The translations under genes and the position numbers were made by a program. A stretch of DNA of 35,379 nt from Trachipleistophora hominis (Eukaryota > Microsporidia > Pleistophoridae). The stretch lies in NCBI GenBank assembly GCA_000316135.1, contig JH994015.1, positions 13,545-48,923 of the forward strand, in the 5' to 3' direction. Below, in pieces: positions 21,045-29,150 of this stretch. The stretch's first letter is position 1; every line of letters starts with the position of its first letter. The notes beneath the pieces are model-generated. The model searched no databases, was not told where the DNA came from, and worked only from the letters and a program-made list of their open reading frames with translations.

Positions 21045-21506
21045 ATGTTCTTGTTCATCGATGTTCTCCGTTGCTATAAATATCTTTATCCTCTAGCAAA
21101 AAAATTTAATGAGTACGTCGCGATGGACACAGATGGGTCACTTAGCTTGTTCAGCTTTAAAGATTTAGCACCGTCATATAACCCAAACGCACCATATGAA
21201 TACTTTCCCGATCAGCATTCGCTGCTCATTGGCCGATCGATTGTGGGCGATGGGACGTTTAGAAGTCCTGTATACAAAGGTAATGGTGATTGGGAGGTTA
21301 TCTACGTTAAGCCTGAACATATAATGCTTAAGAATGGGACATGGTGCTTAAGTGTGAGGAACGAGCTTCTTATGGTCAAAGAGCGAGCACTAATACTTAG
21401 TGGCTGTACTGGTGATAGTAGCCAGGTATTTTATGTACATGATGATAGGTACTTGCCGAGACCATCACATCGGAAGATTGCGCAGGTATTAGGTGCTGCT
21501 TTCTAG
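21045..21506 (+). CDS. Ricin-B-type (beta-trefoil) lectin-like protein
   Basis: A 153-residue protein with beta-trefoil lectin traits: KFNEYVAMDTDGSLSLF (about 20-36) resembles one trefoil repeat, and TWCLSV (99-104), then ILSGC (117-121) and SSQVFYV (125-131) resembles another, with QxF in place of the usual QxW. Microsporidia encode many such lectin-like proteins, often secreted and probably carbohydrate-binding. It is the lectin fold only; no catalytic domain is present. The N-terminus is uncertain: ATG 21045 gives a weakly hydrophobic MFLFIDVL start, ATG 21123 would cut into the first repeat, and there is no C-run signal. A stop lies in frame just upstream (about 21024), while another frame upstream is open, so the 5' end may be broken by a frameshift. 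It may be a truncated or dying family member. Confidence 0.55.
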   Translation: MFLFIDVLRCYKYLYPLAKKFNEYVAMDTDGSLSLFSFKDLAPSYNPNAPYEYFPDQHSLLIGRSIVGDGTFRSPVYKGNGDWEVIYVKPEHIMLKNGTWCLSVRNELLMVKERALILSGCTGDSSQVFYVHDDRYLPRPSHRKIAQVLGAAF

Positions 21507-21807
21507 AGTCTTAGATGCTAAATAACCTGGTAATAAGGAAGCAAACGACTTATGAACGGTGATGTTGGAGGATGTACAAATTTGGATGTTTTGCTAATTA
21601 AAAAGTATTTTTTAAGAGCAGTCTTATGAAGCATATAATTCACATAGCAGAACATTTGTGTTATAAAAAAGTTTGTTTATTTTTGTATATAGCATACTAT
21701 ACACTCTGTTATTCCATTAGCATCAGTCTTAGAATTTCATAAACAACATATTTAGTTTCAGCTTACCACTTCTATTGAAAAAATGCTACGTTAACAAGTA
21801 GTAATTC

Positions 21808-21850
21808 GATGAACCAAAGATTAGCGGCCATGTTTAGTTTCAACAAATAG
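21808..21850 (+). repeat. Repeat A copy (21.8 kb)
   Basis: ATGAACCAAAGATTAGCGGC and onward. The family frame reads NQRLAAMFSFNK, a stop, then KEF. It matches the 25.8-kb NQRPVAIISPSGPEEF position by position despite many base changes. Confidence 0.55.
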
Positions 21851-21989
21851 AAAGAATTTATAAAAAGCTAAAGTTTGCTTTTAAGAAGGATGTTTTAATG
21901 GTAATCACCACACACATCATCTAATAAAATGTACTTCTGTTATCTATTTGAATTGATCACAGCTATAAACCTTTGGTTTATTTGTTCAA

Positions 21990-22090
21990 CTAAAAGTCAG
22001 TCTAATTATCATCTTACAGCATATCATCTGATCCAACCCACTTTTCTGGTTCGCTAGGATCGACCATGGCCACCGGTTTTTGGTTCATAG
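21990..22090 (-). repeat. Repeat A copy (22.0 kb)
   Basis: On the minus strand, from ATG 22088, GAACCAAAAACCGGTGGCC and GATCCTAGCGAACCAGAAA align with the 25.8-kb copy, and the tail GATGATAATTAG aligns too, over about 100 bp in all. The frame reads NQKPVAMVDPSEPEKWV, then GSDDML and a stop. Confidence 0.7.
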
Positions 22091-23294
22091 ACGAGGTGGT
22101 AAATGATAAATAAACAGATTTCAGTAAGGAAATATGTGTCCAAAGATGATTGATTTAATGGTATTATGAAAAAACCGTCTGTGCGAATAAATACGTAATA
22201 GTTGAGATTTTTGAAAATCAGATTTAATTATTAATCGGTTAATTCTACCCAATACCTAACGTAATAATAGATTCAGTACAGTTTCTTCCACCGCACAATC
22301 ATCTCGATGTATGCGTCTCTTCGCCTCTTCAACTAGTTAATAATATTAAGAAACGGTTATTGCTTAATGTGATGTGGAGAGAAATATACTTCTGAACTAT
22401 ACATTACGTAATGTGTAGAGTAATGAGATAGTAAAACGATAATTGTCAACATTTTAAAAACCGACTATCGATACACGGGGATATTCAGAAAGCTCAGAAA
22501 TGAGGTTTCAGAAGATAATAAAACACTACTATTGGATAAAATAAAAGATATAATCGACCAAATATAAAACAAAATTTAATACTAAAAACGTTGTAGAAAC
22601 AATCAACGAGTACACACAATCACAATTAAAATACTACATTTGAATTATTGAAATAATGGACCAAAAATTACAGTGATAGATATACATATATGAACGATCC
22701 TAAATTAAATCAAAATCTATTGATAAACAAGCAATACTAGGCAATTATATATGGAAAGATTGGAATACAGAAGATATTTTAGAAAATTCGAGTTTACAAG
22801 AAATATAATATTTAGAAGTTCCAGTAATCACCTATAAAATGGGAAAACTAGAAAAATTATTAAAAAATGCCTTTGATTATACTACATAATACCTCATACA
22901 TAGGAAAATGGCTAAAAACCAAATACTGAATAGAAATATAGTTAAAATTAGAACAGCTGCAAATACATAGACAATTTCTGCCAACAAAAACTAAGAAGAA
23001 CAAACTTTATGAGACCGTCTTTAATAAATTGAGAAACAATACGAACAAAAAGAATAGTTTAATATAGCTAAAGGCGGGTAACCATAATTCAAAAGATATA
23101 CTTCAATCTCCAGAACAGACACAATTACACAAGAACAAAGCACAGATTCTTTAAAGTAAGCATCATGTAACTCATAATATAGCAACAGGATGCATCAAAT
23201 CATCACATATAGAGTATATAAGCCCGCAAAACATAATAGTGAAAGCGATGTAATTGAACTTAACAGGAAAATAAAAATTTAACAAACAAAAGGA

Positions 23295-23378
23295 ATTAGA
23301 GGAGCTACCAGCGGACCATAAGAGTGTGTTTGGTTAGATGAGATGTCTTAAGGTGATAATTAAACTACTTTTTGTAAA
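23295..23378 (+). repeat. Repeat A segment inside the 22.4-24.0 kb relic
   Basis: AGCGGACCATAAGAGTGTG, then GGTTAGATGAGATG and AAGGTGATAATTAAAC, aligned with the 25.8-kb copy over about 80 bp. The frame after the core (MRCLKVIIKLLFVKKEE) continues into a 55-codon run, so here repeat A is joined to further coding-like sequence. Confidence 0.6.
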
Positions 23379-23627
23379 AAAAGAAGAGCTAAGAATCGAA
23401 TGCGTTTTAACTAATTTTAACGCGAAAACAGTTGCTGAGATATTTGCCAGAACTGATGTTAGGATTGGAACAAATAAGTTTGATACAATAACACATAGCT
23501 ATTGACAGAATGGGATAATAATTGTAGAAAATTGGTATATGTGATTTGAATGACCTATGAAAATATAAGAGAAGTATGATCCAGATGGCAAAAAAATAAG
23601 AAAAAATAACGGTTAAAATAACACAGT

Positions 23628-23690
23628 GACCAGAAGAGCGTGCTTGGTTAAGTAATGAACATGAAGAAGATAATTAAACATACTTTTAGA
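23628..23690 (+). repeat. Repeat A segment (23.65 kb)
   Basis: GACCAGAAGAGCGTGCTTGG followed by AAGAAGATAATTAAAC. Aligns with the 23.3-kb segment about 330 bp upstream. Confidence 0.55.
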
Positions 23691-24152
23691 AAAAAATAAA
23701 ATAATATCGTATGTTATGACATTGACACAATAACCTCCAAATACAGCACAAATTATAGAACTTTAATAAAAATTATAAACAAAACTCACAATTATATGCG
23801 TAGAATAACGATGACAAGAAAGCAAATACAATTGTGATTACCTTTGTGTGAAGAGATGTAAAGAATTATAATAATAGTAACTGTACTGAACGACAATGTA
23901 GAACAAACAAAAAAAATTTATCATTAAAATCTAATTCAATTTAACCTACAGAATAATGTAATTTTTAAGCATATGAAACTGAAAAGGTGATCCTAAACAC
24001 AAATTAATTGGTAAAACTGCAAATTTAATTAAATTCATTGGCTCAGCTATTTCTCGTTTAACAACGAGCAGTGCTTTTGCCCGCTAAGAGAACACGATGT
24101 TCTAATCAAGCAGTCTGACAGCGGCTGTTATCACATTCAACCATCCGTGTTC

Positions 24153-25511
24153 TCAATCTTTTGCGTCATCGTTTAGCATATCCGCATAGTTTACGATCCT
24201 ATCGCACAGAATAACGTAATCAAGAATATTACGTTCTCTAAAGAATAGGCTTATCGCACGATACTCGCTGAAGGTGATATCATCGATGTAGATCACGTAC
24301 GGCTTAGACACCTTGAGAGTGTCAACGGTACACAGGCTGCCATCAATCTTATTCTTCAGTATTCTTCCGAGTACGCTCGTAATGACCGGCTCATACGCAA
24401 GCTTGATATCGACGTGCTCTCTGAACGTAGGCACGGCTGCATTCGTGTGCTTCTTGACGAATTGCTGTGCCTTGGTGTACTTCTCGAACACGGGCCTGTT
24501 TCGCTTGTGCGGGTTTCTTAGGAGATAGATCATCACCAGCTTGCATTTTTGCTCTCTCGTGAGTTTCTCGTTGCTGAGAACCTTCTCGATCTGCTTGCTG
24601 CTCATCTTGTTGTCCCTGATTATCTTCATTTCAATCTCGCTTATCTCCTTGTTGTCAACGCAGTGCTTAACGATGTGATTGTGCAGTTTTAGATGCTTTT
24701 CAAGACTTTCTTTTGTCTTAGTGGCTGTGCTCAGCGCTGAAAGATCGACAGGCACCTTTTCGGTCGTTGTCACGAATTCCCTCAGATTGGCACTTACCGT
24801 GTTGATATCAAGAAATTTGTTCAGCTCGAAGAAAGCGTCGTTGAGCACGTACGTGCGATCGATGGTTACAATGCCGTTGCTTGACCCGAGATACTCGTAG
24901 ATCATCGGCTGATACCGCCATTCGTGCACGAGGGGCGTGTACGGATCAAACGAGCGGTTCAGCATGATGAGCGTGCCTCTGTTGGCAAACTTGGAGGCGT
25001 GCACCATTATCTGAGTCACCGTATCTTTCATACCCGCCGTTGCGATCATCTTTGGGCAGATACCGAGCGTGCTCAGCACACACATAATGCCGTCCATCCG
25101 GTTATCACCTCCCACCCTGTACAGCATGTCATCGAGCTTAACTACGCCGATGTTCATCTCGTACACCTCGCTTACCACCGCGTACGTATCGCTGCGCGCC
25201 ATAATTTCTAGCACGTCCTCGTCAACTCTGCTGGTGAAGAACACGATGTACCGGCCGTACTTCGGCTCCCTGAGCTCGCACACGATCTGGTAGATGCTCG
25301 TAGGCTGGGCAAATATGACGCATGTCAGGCCCTGCATACGACAGCGCGTGTCGGTGAGCATCTGGAAAAGAAAGAACTCGTTCTTGAGAAAGGTTGTGTG
25401 CGGTACGTGTGACGATAGGATTGGCTTGGTGTAGCTGTCAAACAGCGCAATCTTTGTGCCCGTGCCTTTTGCAAGGATGTTCTTCAGTTTTGGTGCGAAT
25501 ATGTCGAGCAT
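24153..25511 (-). CDS. VPS45: Sec1/Munc18 family protein, Vps45-type
   Basis: A 452-residue peripheral protein that binds syntaxin-type SNAREs and guides vesicle fusion, in yeast at the trans-Golgi network and endosomes. The start MLDIFAPKLKNIL plus GTKIALFDSYTKPIL matches the first SM domain. PKYGRYIVFFTSRVDED and VVSEVYE (about 83-118) resemble Vps45 more than Sec1, Sly1 or Vps33. LNRSFDPYTPLVHEWRYQPM (184-203) is the general SM hallmark. A C-terminal YVIYIDDITFSEYRA and DYVILCDRI close domain 2. It is about 100 residues shorter than yeast Vps45. The frame is open upstream to 25742 and has ATGs at 25667 and 25529, but those residues lack SM similarity. The ATG chosen has CCC three bases before it. 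Confidence 0.85.
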   Translation of the reverse strand: MLDIFAPKLKNILAKGTGTKIALFDSYTKPILSSHVPHTTFLKNEFFLFQMLTDTRCRMQGLTCVIFAQPTSIYQIVCELREPKYGRYIVFFTSRVDEDVLEIMARSDTYAVVSEVYEMNIGVVKLDDMLYRVGGDNRMDGIMCVLSTLGICPKMIATAGMKDTVTQIMVHASKFANRGTLIMLNRSFDPYTPLVHEWRYQPMIYEYLGSSNGIVTIDRTYVLNDAFFELNKFLDINTVSANLREFVTTTEKVPVDLSALSTATKTKESLEKHLKLHNHIVKHCVDNKEISEIEMKIIRDNKMSSKQIEKVLSNEKLTREQKCKLVMIYLLRNPHKRNRPVFEKYTKAQQFVKKHTNAAVPTFREHVDIKLAYEPVITSVLGRILKNKIDGSLCTVDTLKVSKPYVIYIDDITFSEYRAISLFFRERNILDYVILCDRIVNYADMLNDDAKD

Positions 25512-25514
25512 GGC

Positions 25515-25517
25515 GGG
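25515..25517 (-). promoter_or_regulatory. C-run start signal of the VPS45 gene
   Basis: The minus strand reads CATCCCGCCATGC. It points to the ATG at 25511 over the in-frame ATGs at 25529 and 25667. Confidence 0.45.
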
Positions 25518-25773
25518 ATGTACGTGCATGCTTATGTACGAGAAGCGTTTCGGATTTGTTTCGGGTGGTGTGATAGATGATACTCTGCTGAATTTGGGCT
25601 GGGCGTGCTGTCCAAACGAAGTTTTGATCGCAATCGTTTCAAAAGCAGTAATTAACCGCAAGGACATGCTGGTAGGTGCTGAAAGACATGATCCCGCATT
25701 TTTATTTATCGTTTCGTACACCTCATCACCACACACAAGCACTTTTTGTTTCAGGCGTTAAAATTGAAAACAA

Positions 25774-25895
25774 GACACGGCCAGACTCCATGAACCAAAG
25801 GCCGGTGGCCATAATCAGTCCTAGCGGACCAGAAGAGTTTGTTTGATTAGGTAGAGAATATAAAGGTGATAATTAAATTAACTTTAAGTAGAAGA
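25774..25895 (+). repeat. Repeat A reference copy (25.8 kb), tandem unit 1
   Basis: The best-preserved copy: GACACGGCCAGAC, then ATGAACCAAAGGCCGGTGGC, CAGTCCTAGCGGACCAGAAG and the tail GGTGATAATTAAA. The frame from ATG 25790 reads NQRPVAIISPSGPEEFV and then a stop. It is immediately followed by a second unit, 122 bp apart. Confidence 0.7.
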
Positions 25896-26010
25896 GACAC
25901 GGCCAGACCGCCAAATAAAGGTGGAATAGGTGCTAACAAACAAGAAGAGGTTGTTAGGCGAGTAGAAGATGTAAAATAATAATTGAATAGATTTTCAAAA
26001 TAAACTTGAA
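25896..26010 (+). repeat. Repeat A tandem unit 2
   Basis: Begins with the same GACACGGCCAGAC as unit 1, keeps AAGAAGAGG and AATAATTGAAT in matching places, but has lost several bases in the core and is out of frame there. Confidence 0.55.
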
Positions 26011-26228
26011 AGACCGGGTCAGAGAAGTATTTAACAGAAAATGCACAAAATAATACTAAACCAGCAGTTCATGACAAGAAAGAGTGCGTCGTTTCATTTT
26101 ACTTGTAAAATAATCTAACCTCTAGCCCATGTTCTATCCTACGTATGATCATAAGTATAACTAATCATACATAAAATGAATCTTTCTTCATCTGGTACAT
26201 CCTCACCATAATAATCTATGATTACAGT

Positions 26229-26330
26229 TCATACCACTCCCCTATTTTTATAAAAATCTTTGTCGTAGTGTCCATACAACACAGCCATCGTGCTAAATAT
26301 GATAATTATTCCGATCCTCATGGTGAACAT
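26229..26330 (-). CDS. Possible 33-aa single-span membrane peptide
   Basis: The ATG at 26330 opens 33 codons: a short start, a hydrophobic segment (about residues 5-20, IGIIIIFSTMAVLYG) and a charged tail, HYDKDFYKNRG. The frame is about 36% GC by my count and looks richer than the spacer around it. It diverges from SPC2 with about 110 bp between the starts. No C-run signal precedes it and I recognise no family. A chance frame remains likely. Confidence 0.25.
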   Translation of the reverse strand: MFTMRIGIIIIFSTMAVLYGHYDKDFYKNRGVV

Positions 26331-26437
26331 GATAAATAAAGACTTATTTTACGACAAGACTAATTATCATTTTGTCTTCCTGGTATCATCACTCCTGCCA
26401 CCAATTAGTCTGTGACTCATAAAATGCAAATCTTTTA

Positions 26438-26441
26438 CCCC
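26438..26441 (+). promoter_or_regulatory. C-run start signal of the SPC2 gene
   Basis: ACCCCTCGATGG. CCCC three bases before the ATG at 26445 favours it over the in-frame ATG at 26424. Confidence 0.55.
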
Positions 26442-26444
26442 TCG

Positions 26445-26966
26445 ATGGATGCAATCATCACCCGCTATAACAAAGCGCCCATACACTGCAACATTTACAG
26501 CCTTGTAAACCTAAAAGTGGCATGCAACGATCTTCTCATAGAGTACCTCACCAAGGAGAAAGGCTATCGGCAAAAACATACATACACAGACATGAAGATA
26601 GTGGTTGGCCTTATATCCGTAGTATGCGCTGCACTGACGTGCTACATGTCGATGAACTACAGCTTTGAAGACTACAGGAAGGCCCTCGTTGTGGTACTCG
26701 CCGTGTATTTCTCGTTCAACTTCGTTTTGGAGATTTCTCTGCGGCTTTTCGCACGTAACACCGTATTTGAAGGATATAACAAGGAGGGATCGATACGTAT
26801 TGACGGGTTTAACAGGGCGGTTGATACGGACTATAAGCTCATAATATACAAAAATGGAAAGGCTATTCCCGGTAACTTCTGCAAGAGTGTCTACGAGCTT
26901 TATGATGAGAGTGGAGTGTTGGATCACGAGGCGTTTTTAAGGGAGGTTGCGCAGGTTTTTGCCTAA
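26445..26966 (+). CDS. SPC2: Signal peptidase complex subunit 2 (SPC25 family)
   Basis: A 173-residue ER membrane protein, an accessory subunit of the signal peptidase that cleaves signal sequences from proteins entering the secretory pathway. It has the family layout: a cytosolic N-terminus with NLKVACNDLLIEYLTKEKGY (family pattern: K..LDD....L....Y), a hydrophobic hairpin of two membrane segments (about 52-70 and 80-98) separated by the short NYSFEDYRKA turn, then a cytosolic beta-rich domain with FEGYNKEG and YKLIIYKNGK. Length is near the family norm of about 180-220. If translation began at 26424 instead, the protein would gain seven residues. The assignment rests on layout and a few motifs, so it is likely but not certain. 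Confidence 0.75.
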   Translation: MDAIITRYNKAPIHCNIYSLVNLKVACNDLLIEYLTKEKGYRQKHTYTDMKIVVGLISVVCAALTCYMSMNYSFEDYRKALVVVLAVYFSFNFVLEISLRLFARNTVFEGYNKEGSIRIDGFNRAVDTDYKLIIYKNGKAIPGNFCKSVYELYDESGVLDHEAFLREVAQVFA

Positions 26967-27090
26967 TTAAAAGTATTTGGTGTGTTATGGTGTGTTGTTC
27001 ACACCTTTTTTATTGAAAACGCGTTTATTAATTGCGTTCTACGCATTTTCATTAATATGTCTACGCCATTCTTAATCCTTTACTATTATC

Positions 27091-27125
27091 AGGCCGGTGA
27101 TCGTGATTAGTCCCAATGGATCAGG
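27091..27125 (+). repeat. Repeat A copy (27.1 kb)
   Basis: AGGCCGGTGATCGTGATTAG, then TCCCAATGGATCAGG. The family frame reads RPVIVISPNGSGMYV. A tail-like AATGGTAATTAAACG occurs at about 27196-27210. Confidence 0.55.
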
Positions 27126-27606
27126 AATGTACGTGTTATGGTTCTGTTAAGGATGCGGTTAGATAGATTTTTTAAAATATGAAAATTAACTGAACAATGG
27201 TAATTAAACGTATTTAAATCAAAATAATTTTGTGTTCGCTATGTAACACCCGTAAAATCAACGGTCTGCCATTTTTAGGACGCCTTACGTTCACAGTGCA
27301 GTTTAACATGCCTTTCCACGTTAGGAGAGTTCTTTTAGGTACGTAAGAGATGTGAACTGATAACAAAACAAACTTTTATAAAAATAGTGATTGTGGTCTT
27401 TATAGAACGATTTGTTGGTGCAATAAACTTCTTTTTCTGCTAAAAGCATGTCTAATTAACATGTACCGTATTACACCAATTATAACGTACGTTCTGTCCA
27501 TCCTATGAATCTTGTTTTCATCAAAATTTATTTTTCTGTTTGTTATTTTTTGAGTTTTATCCTTTCTTACGTGTTTAGCACTTTTTAAAGAAAATGCAGT
27601 TATTGC

Positions 27607-27665
27607 CCATGAACCACATGCTGGTAGCTGTGACTGGTTCTAACGGTCCAGAAGAACATCTGTAA
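27607..27665 (+). repeat. Repeat A copy (27.6 kb)
   Basis: CCCATGAACCACATGCTGG, then ACGGTCCAGAAGAACATC. The frame reads NHMLVAVTGSNGPEEHL and then a stop. A tail-like GATAAATAAATTT follows about 110 bp later. Confidence 0.6.
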
Positions 27666-27889
27666 AATTTAAATAATAAAACACTGATTGAAGAGATGTA
27701 CCGCAGTAGTATGGAAGTATGATAAATAAATTTTATTTCATTTTACGCTGATTGATGATATTTTTTAGAAAATGAAATTAATTAAAACGGGTTGGCACTG
27801 TTTTCTGTTGCAGTTCTGCACTGGTAACGTAGGAGAGAATGTATTACTACCACTAATTTTGTTTCGGGTTGTTTAGGGATTGGTTTATT

Positions 27890-28035
27890 GGTAGGACACG
27901 ATCCCGGCATTTTCGTTTCGAAGAGCAACTTCGTTTATCACTTCGCTGAGATTATTAAATTTATTTATCGCACTTCCAGACTACTACGGCATATTACATG
28001 CGATTCAATATATCACTTCGCTGAGACAGGGCATT
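27890..28035 (-). repeat. Relic with repeated LSEVI motif, similar to DNA upstream of VPS45
   Basis: TATCACTTCGCTGAGA occurs exactly at about 27937-27952 and 28009-28024. The minus strand reads LSEVINEVALRNENAGIVSY before a stop. Codons just upstream of VPS45 on the same strand read GDEVYETINKNAGSCLS, sharing EV and NAG, and GACATGATCCCGCATTTT matches GACACGATCCCGGCATTT here at most positions. Probably a second decayed coding repeat. Confidence 0.4.
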
Positions 28036-28213
28036 CATCAATTGCTCGTTAACAGAATAGATAATTTATTATTATTGACTTTTGCTACATAACATAGCTC
28101 GTGCTATAATTATAGTTGTAAAAGGTTTTACTATCTTAACATCGTGCAGGAATGGTTACTTTTGAACGTGTGCGTTTATCTTCACGCCTTCTTTTCGCAA
28201 AACGCTTTACAGG

Positions 28214-28216
28214 CCC
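28214..28216 (+). promoter_or_regulatory. C-run start signal of the Tom22-like gene
   Basis: GGCCCTCAATGAG. CCC three bases before the ATG at 28220, supporting that this short ORF is a gene. Confidence 0.55.
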
Positions 28217-28219
28217 TCA

Positions 28220-28486
28220 ATGAGCAAATGCTTTGGCGAATACCTCAAGGAGGTAAAAAACGAAATTATTGAGGCAAAAAGTGTAAAAAGGGCGCTTATT
28301 CACACGTACGAATGGATAGACGATCACGTATTCAGCAGATTTAGCACGCGGTTCTTCAAGCTCGTAAGCACAGGCTGTTTCTACATTTACAACACGTTTA
28401 TATACCTGATTGTGCCCGTATACTACATTTATAGGACGGAATGCGCCGAAAATGTGAGCCTCCTTGCTGCTGAACAAGTTAATTAA
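28220..28486 (+). CDS. Small membrane protein, possibly Tom22-like
   Basis: An 88-residue protein with a charged N-terminal half, a basic/aromatic stretch DDHVFSRFSTRFFK (34-47), one membrane span (about 52-71) containing a central proline (VP, P66), and a short polar C-terminal tail. This is the plan of Tom22, the receptor/organiser of the mitochondrial outer-membrane translocase, whose single span also carries a conserved proline. In a microsporidian it would sit on the mitosome. The match is by layout, with weak sequence resemblance, so another single-span protein is possible. It is certainly gene-like: C-run start signal, GC above its flanks, and an end only 6 bases from the convergent Rrp4 stop, which is typical of tightly packed microsporidian neighbours. 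Confidence 0.7.
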   Translation: MSKCFGEYLKEVKNEIIEAKSVKRALIHTYEWIDDHVFSRFSTRFFKLVSTGCFYIYNTFIYLIVPVYYIYRTECAENVSLLAAEQVN

Positions 28487-28492
28487 ATTTAA

Positions 28493-29146
28493 TTATAGCG
28501 ATTCAAGCACTTTGTCATCAATTAAGTATCCGTGTGCAGTGCATTTATCAAAGTAATGCAGAGCTGCCACCATCTTAGCGTAATTAACCGCTTCATTGTG
28601 CCTCAGCTGTATGAAAATATACCCGTTGGCACCAATTACAAATTTTAGATGTTCATTCTCCACAAAACTGCTTTTGTAACTGCCCACAATGCGCAGCGGT
28701 ACGACCCGCAGCACTCCATTCGTGAGTTTGCCGTACTTTTCATTTCTTGTACTCAAGACGGCCGATCCCAAATTAACCTTCTGAATCTCGGCCACCAACA
28801 CATCACCCACATCAAAAAAGCTGTGCATGAGCATCTCATCTTGCTCCAACTTTCTTCTTTGAACGTTGTCCGGCAGTGCTATGGTCGTCAAACTAAGTAT
28901 GCATTCCAGCTGTGCGTTAGCCTCTATCTTCCACCGTTTCACCGATAACATGCTCACACGCCCAACAATTATATCGCCCGCCAACGGTATGTACCGGTAC
29001 GTAGTGCACGGCTCAACCATTACTAGCTTGTTGATACGTGTTAGTGTACCAAGCACTGAGGAGTGTATGGATGTGTTGTGGGGATACGTGTTGTGGCTGT
29101 AGATGTTATCCTCGATGTCACACACTTTTTCCCCCGGTATAAACAT
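28493..29146 (-). CDS. RRP4: Exosome RNA-binding cap subunit Rrp4
   Basis: A 217-residue component of the cap of the RNA exosome, which feeds RNA into the 3'-to-5' degradation machine in nucleus and cytoplasm. The N-terminal exosome domain starts MFIPGEKVCDIED. The S1 domain follows at about 56-140, with YIPLAGDIIVGRV, RWKIEANA, LPDNVQRRKLEQDE and VGDVLVAEIQKV, all close to the Rrp4 pattern. The KH-like C-terminal part (about 140-217) has KYGKLTNG and the Rrp4 hallmark IGANGYIFI (171-179), which distinguishes it from Csl4 and Rrp40. It is shorter than yeast Rrp4 (about 360), mainly at both ends. The frame extends five codons upstream only to a TTG; the ATG used here follows ACCCAATA. Confidence 0.92.
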   Translation of the reverse strand: MFIPGEKVCDIEDNIYSHNTYPHNTSIHSSVLGTLTRINKLVMVEPCTTYRYIPLAGDIIVGRVSMLSVKRWKIEANAQLECILSLTTIALPDNVQRRKLEQDEMLMHSFFDVGDVLVAEIQKVNLGSAVLSTRNEKYGKLTNGVLRVVPLRIVGSYKSSFVENEHLKFVIGANGYIFIQLRHNEAVNYAKMVAALHYFDKCTAHGYLIDDKVLESL

Positions 29147-29150
29147 TATT

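Larger units (their letters stand above)
21507..22426. other. Spacer after lectin-like gene, with two repeat A copies
   Basis: No supported gene. Holds repeat-A copies at 21808-21850 (+) and 21990-22090 (-), and an AAGGATGTTTTA short repeat near 21887. Confidence 0.5.
22427..24000 (+). pseudogene. Decayed coding element (about 1.5 kb), multi-stop
   Basis: An A-rich plus strand carrying successive open runs broken by stops and frame changes. Runs include 22427-22564 (contains TGIFRKLRNEVSEDNK), about 22695-22800 (NYIWKDWNTEDILE), about 22800-22885 (LEVPVITYKMGKLEKLL), about 22955-23060 (QFLPTKTKKNKLYETVF), about 23150-23250 (ATGCIKSSHIEYISPQN), and 23338-23502 (55 codons, contains RIECVLTNFNAKTVAEIFAR). 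The peptides have protein-like composition, not that of random AT-rich DNA. The right limit is a guess. Two repeat-A segments (about 23.3 and 23.65 kb) lie inside it. I cannot name the family; a retrotransposon ORF or a species-specific gene family are both possible. Confidence 0.5.
25512..26228. other. Spacer upstream of VPS45 with tandem repeat A
   Basis: The part nearest the gene (25512-25742) is open in the VPS45 frame but probably not translated. Two tandem repeat-A units follow (25774-26010). The rest is AT-rich with no gene seen. Confidence 0.5.
26967..28219. other. Spacer between SPC2 and Tom22-like genes
   Basis: No supported gene. Repeat-A copies at 27091-27125 and 27607-27665. A region at 27890-28030 repeats TATCACTTCGCTGAGA twice and resembles the DNA just upstream of VPS45. 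Confidence 0.5.

Noticed and set aside
26340..26405. Possible further repeat A copy (tail-like AATGATAATTAG on the minus strand)
   Set aside because: Only the short AT-rich tail matches; the core cannot be aligned with confidence.
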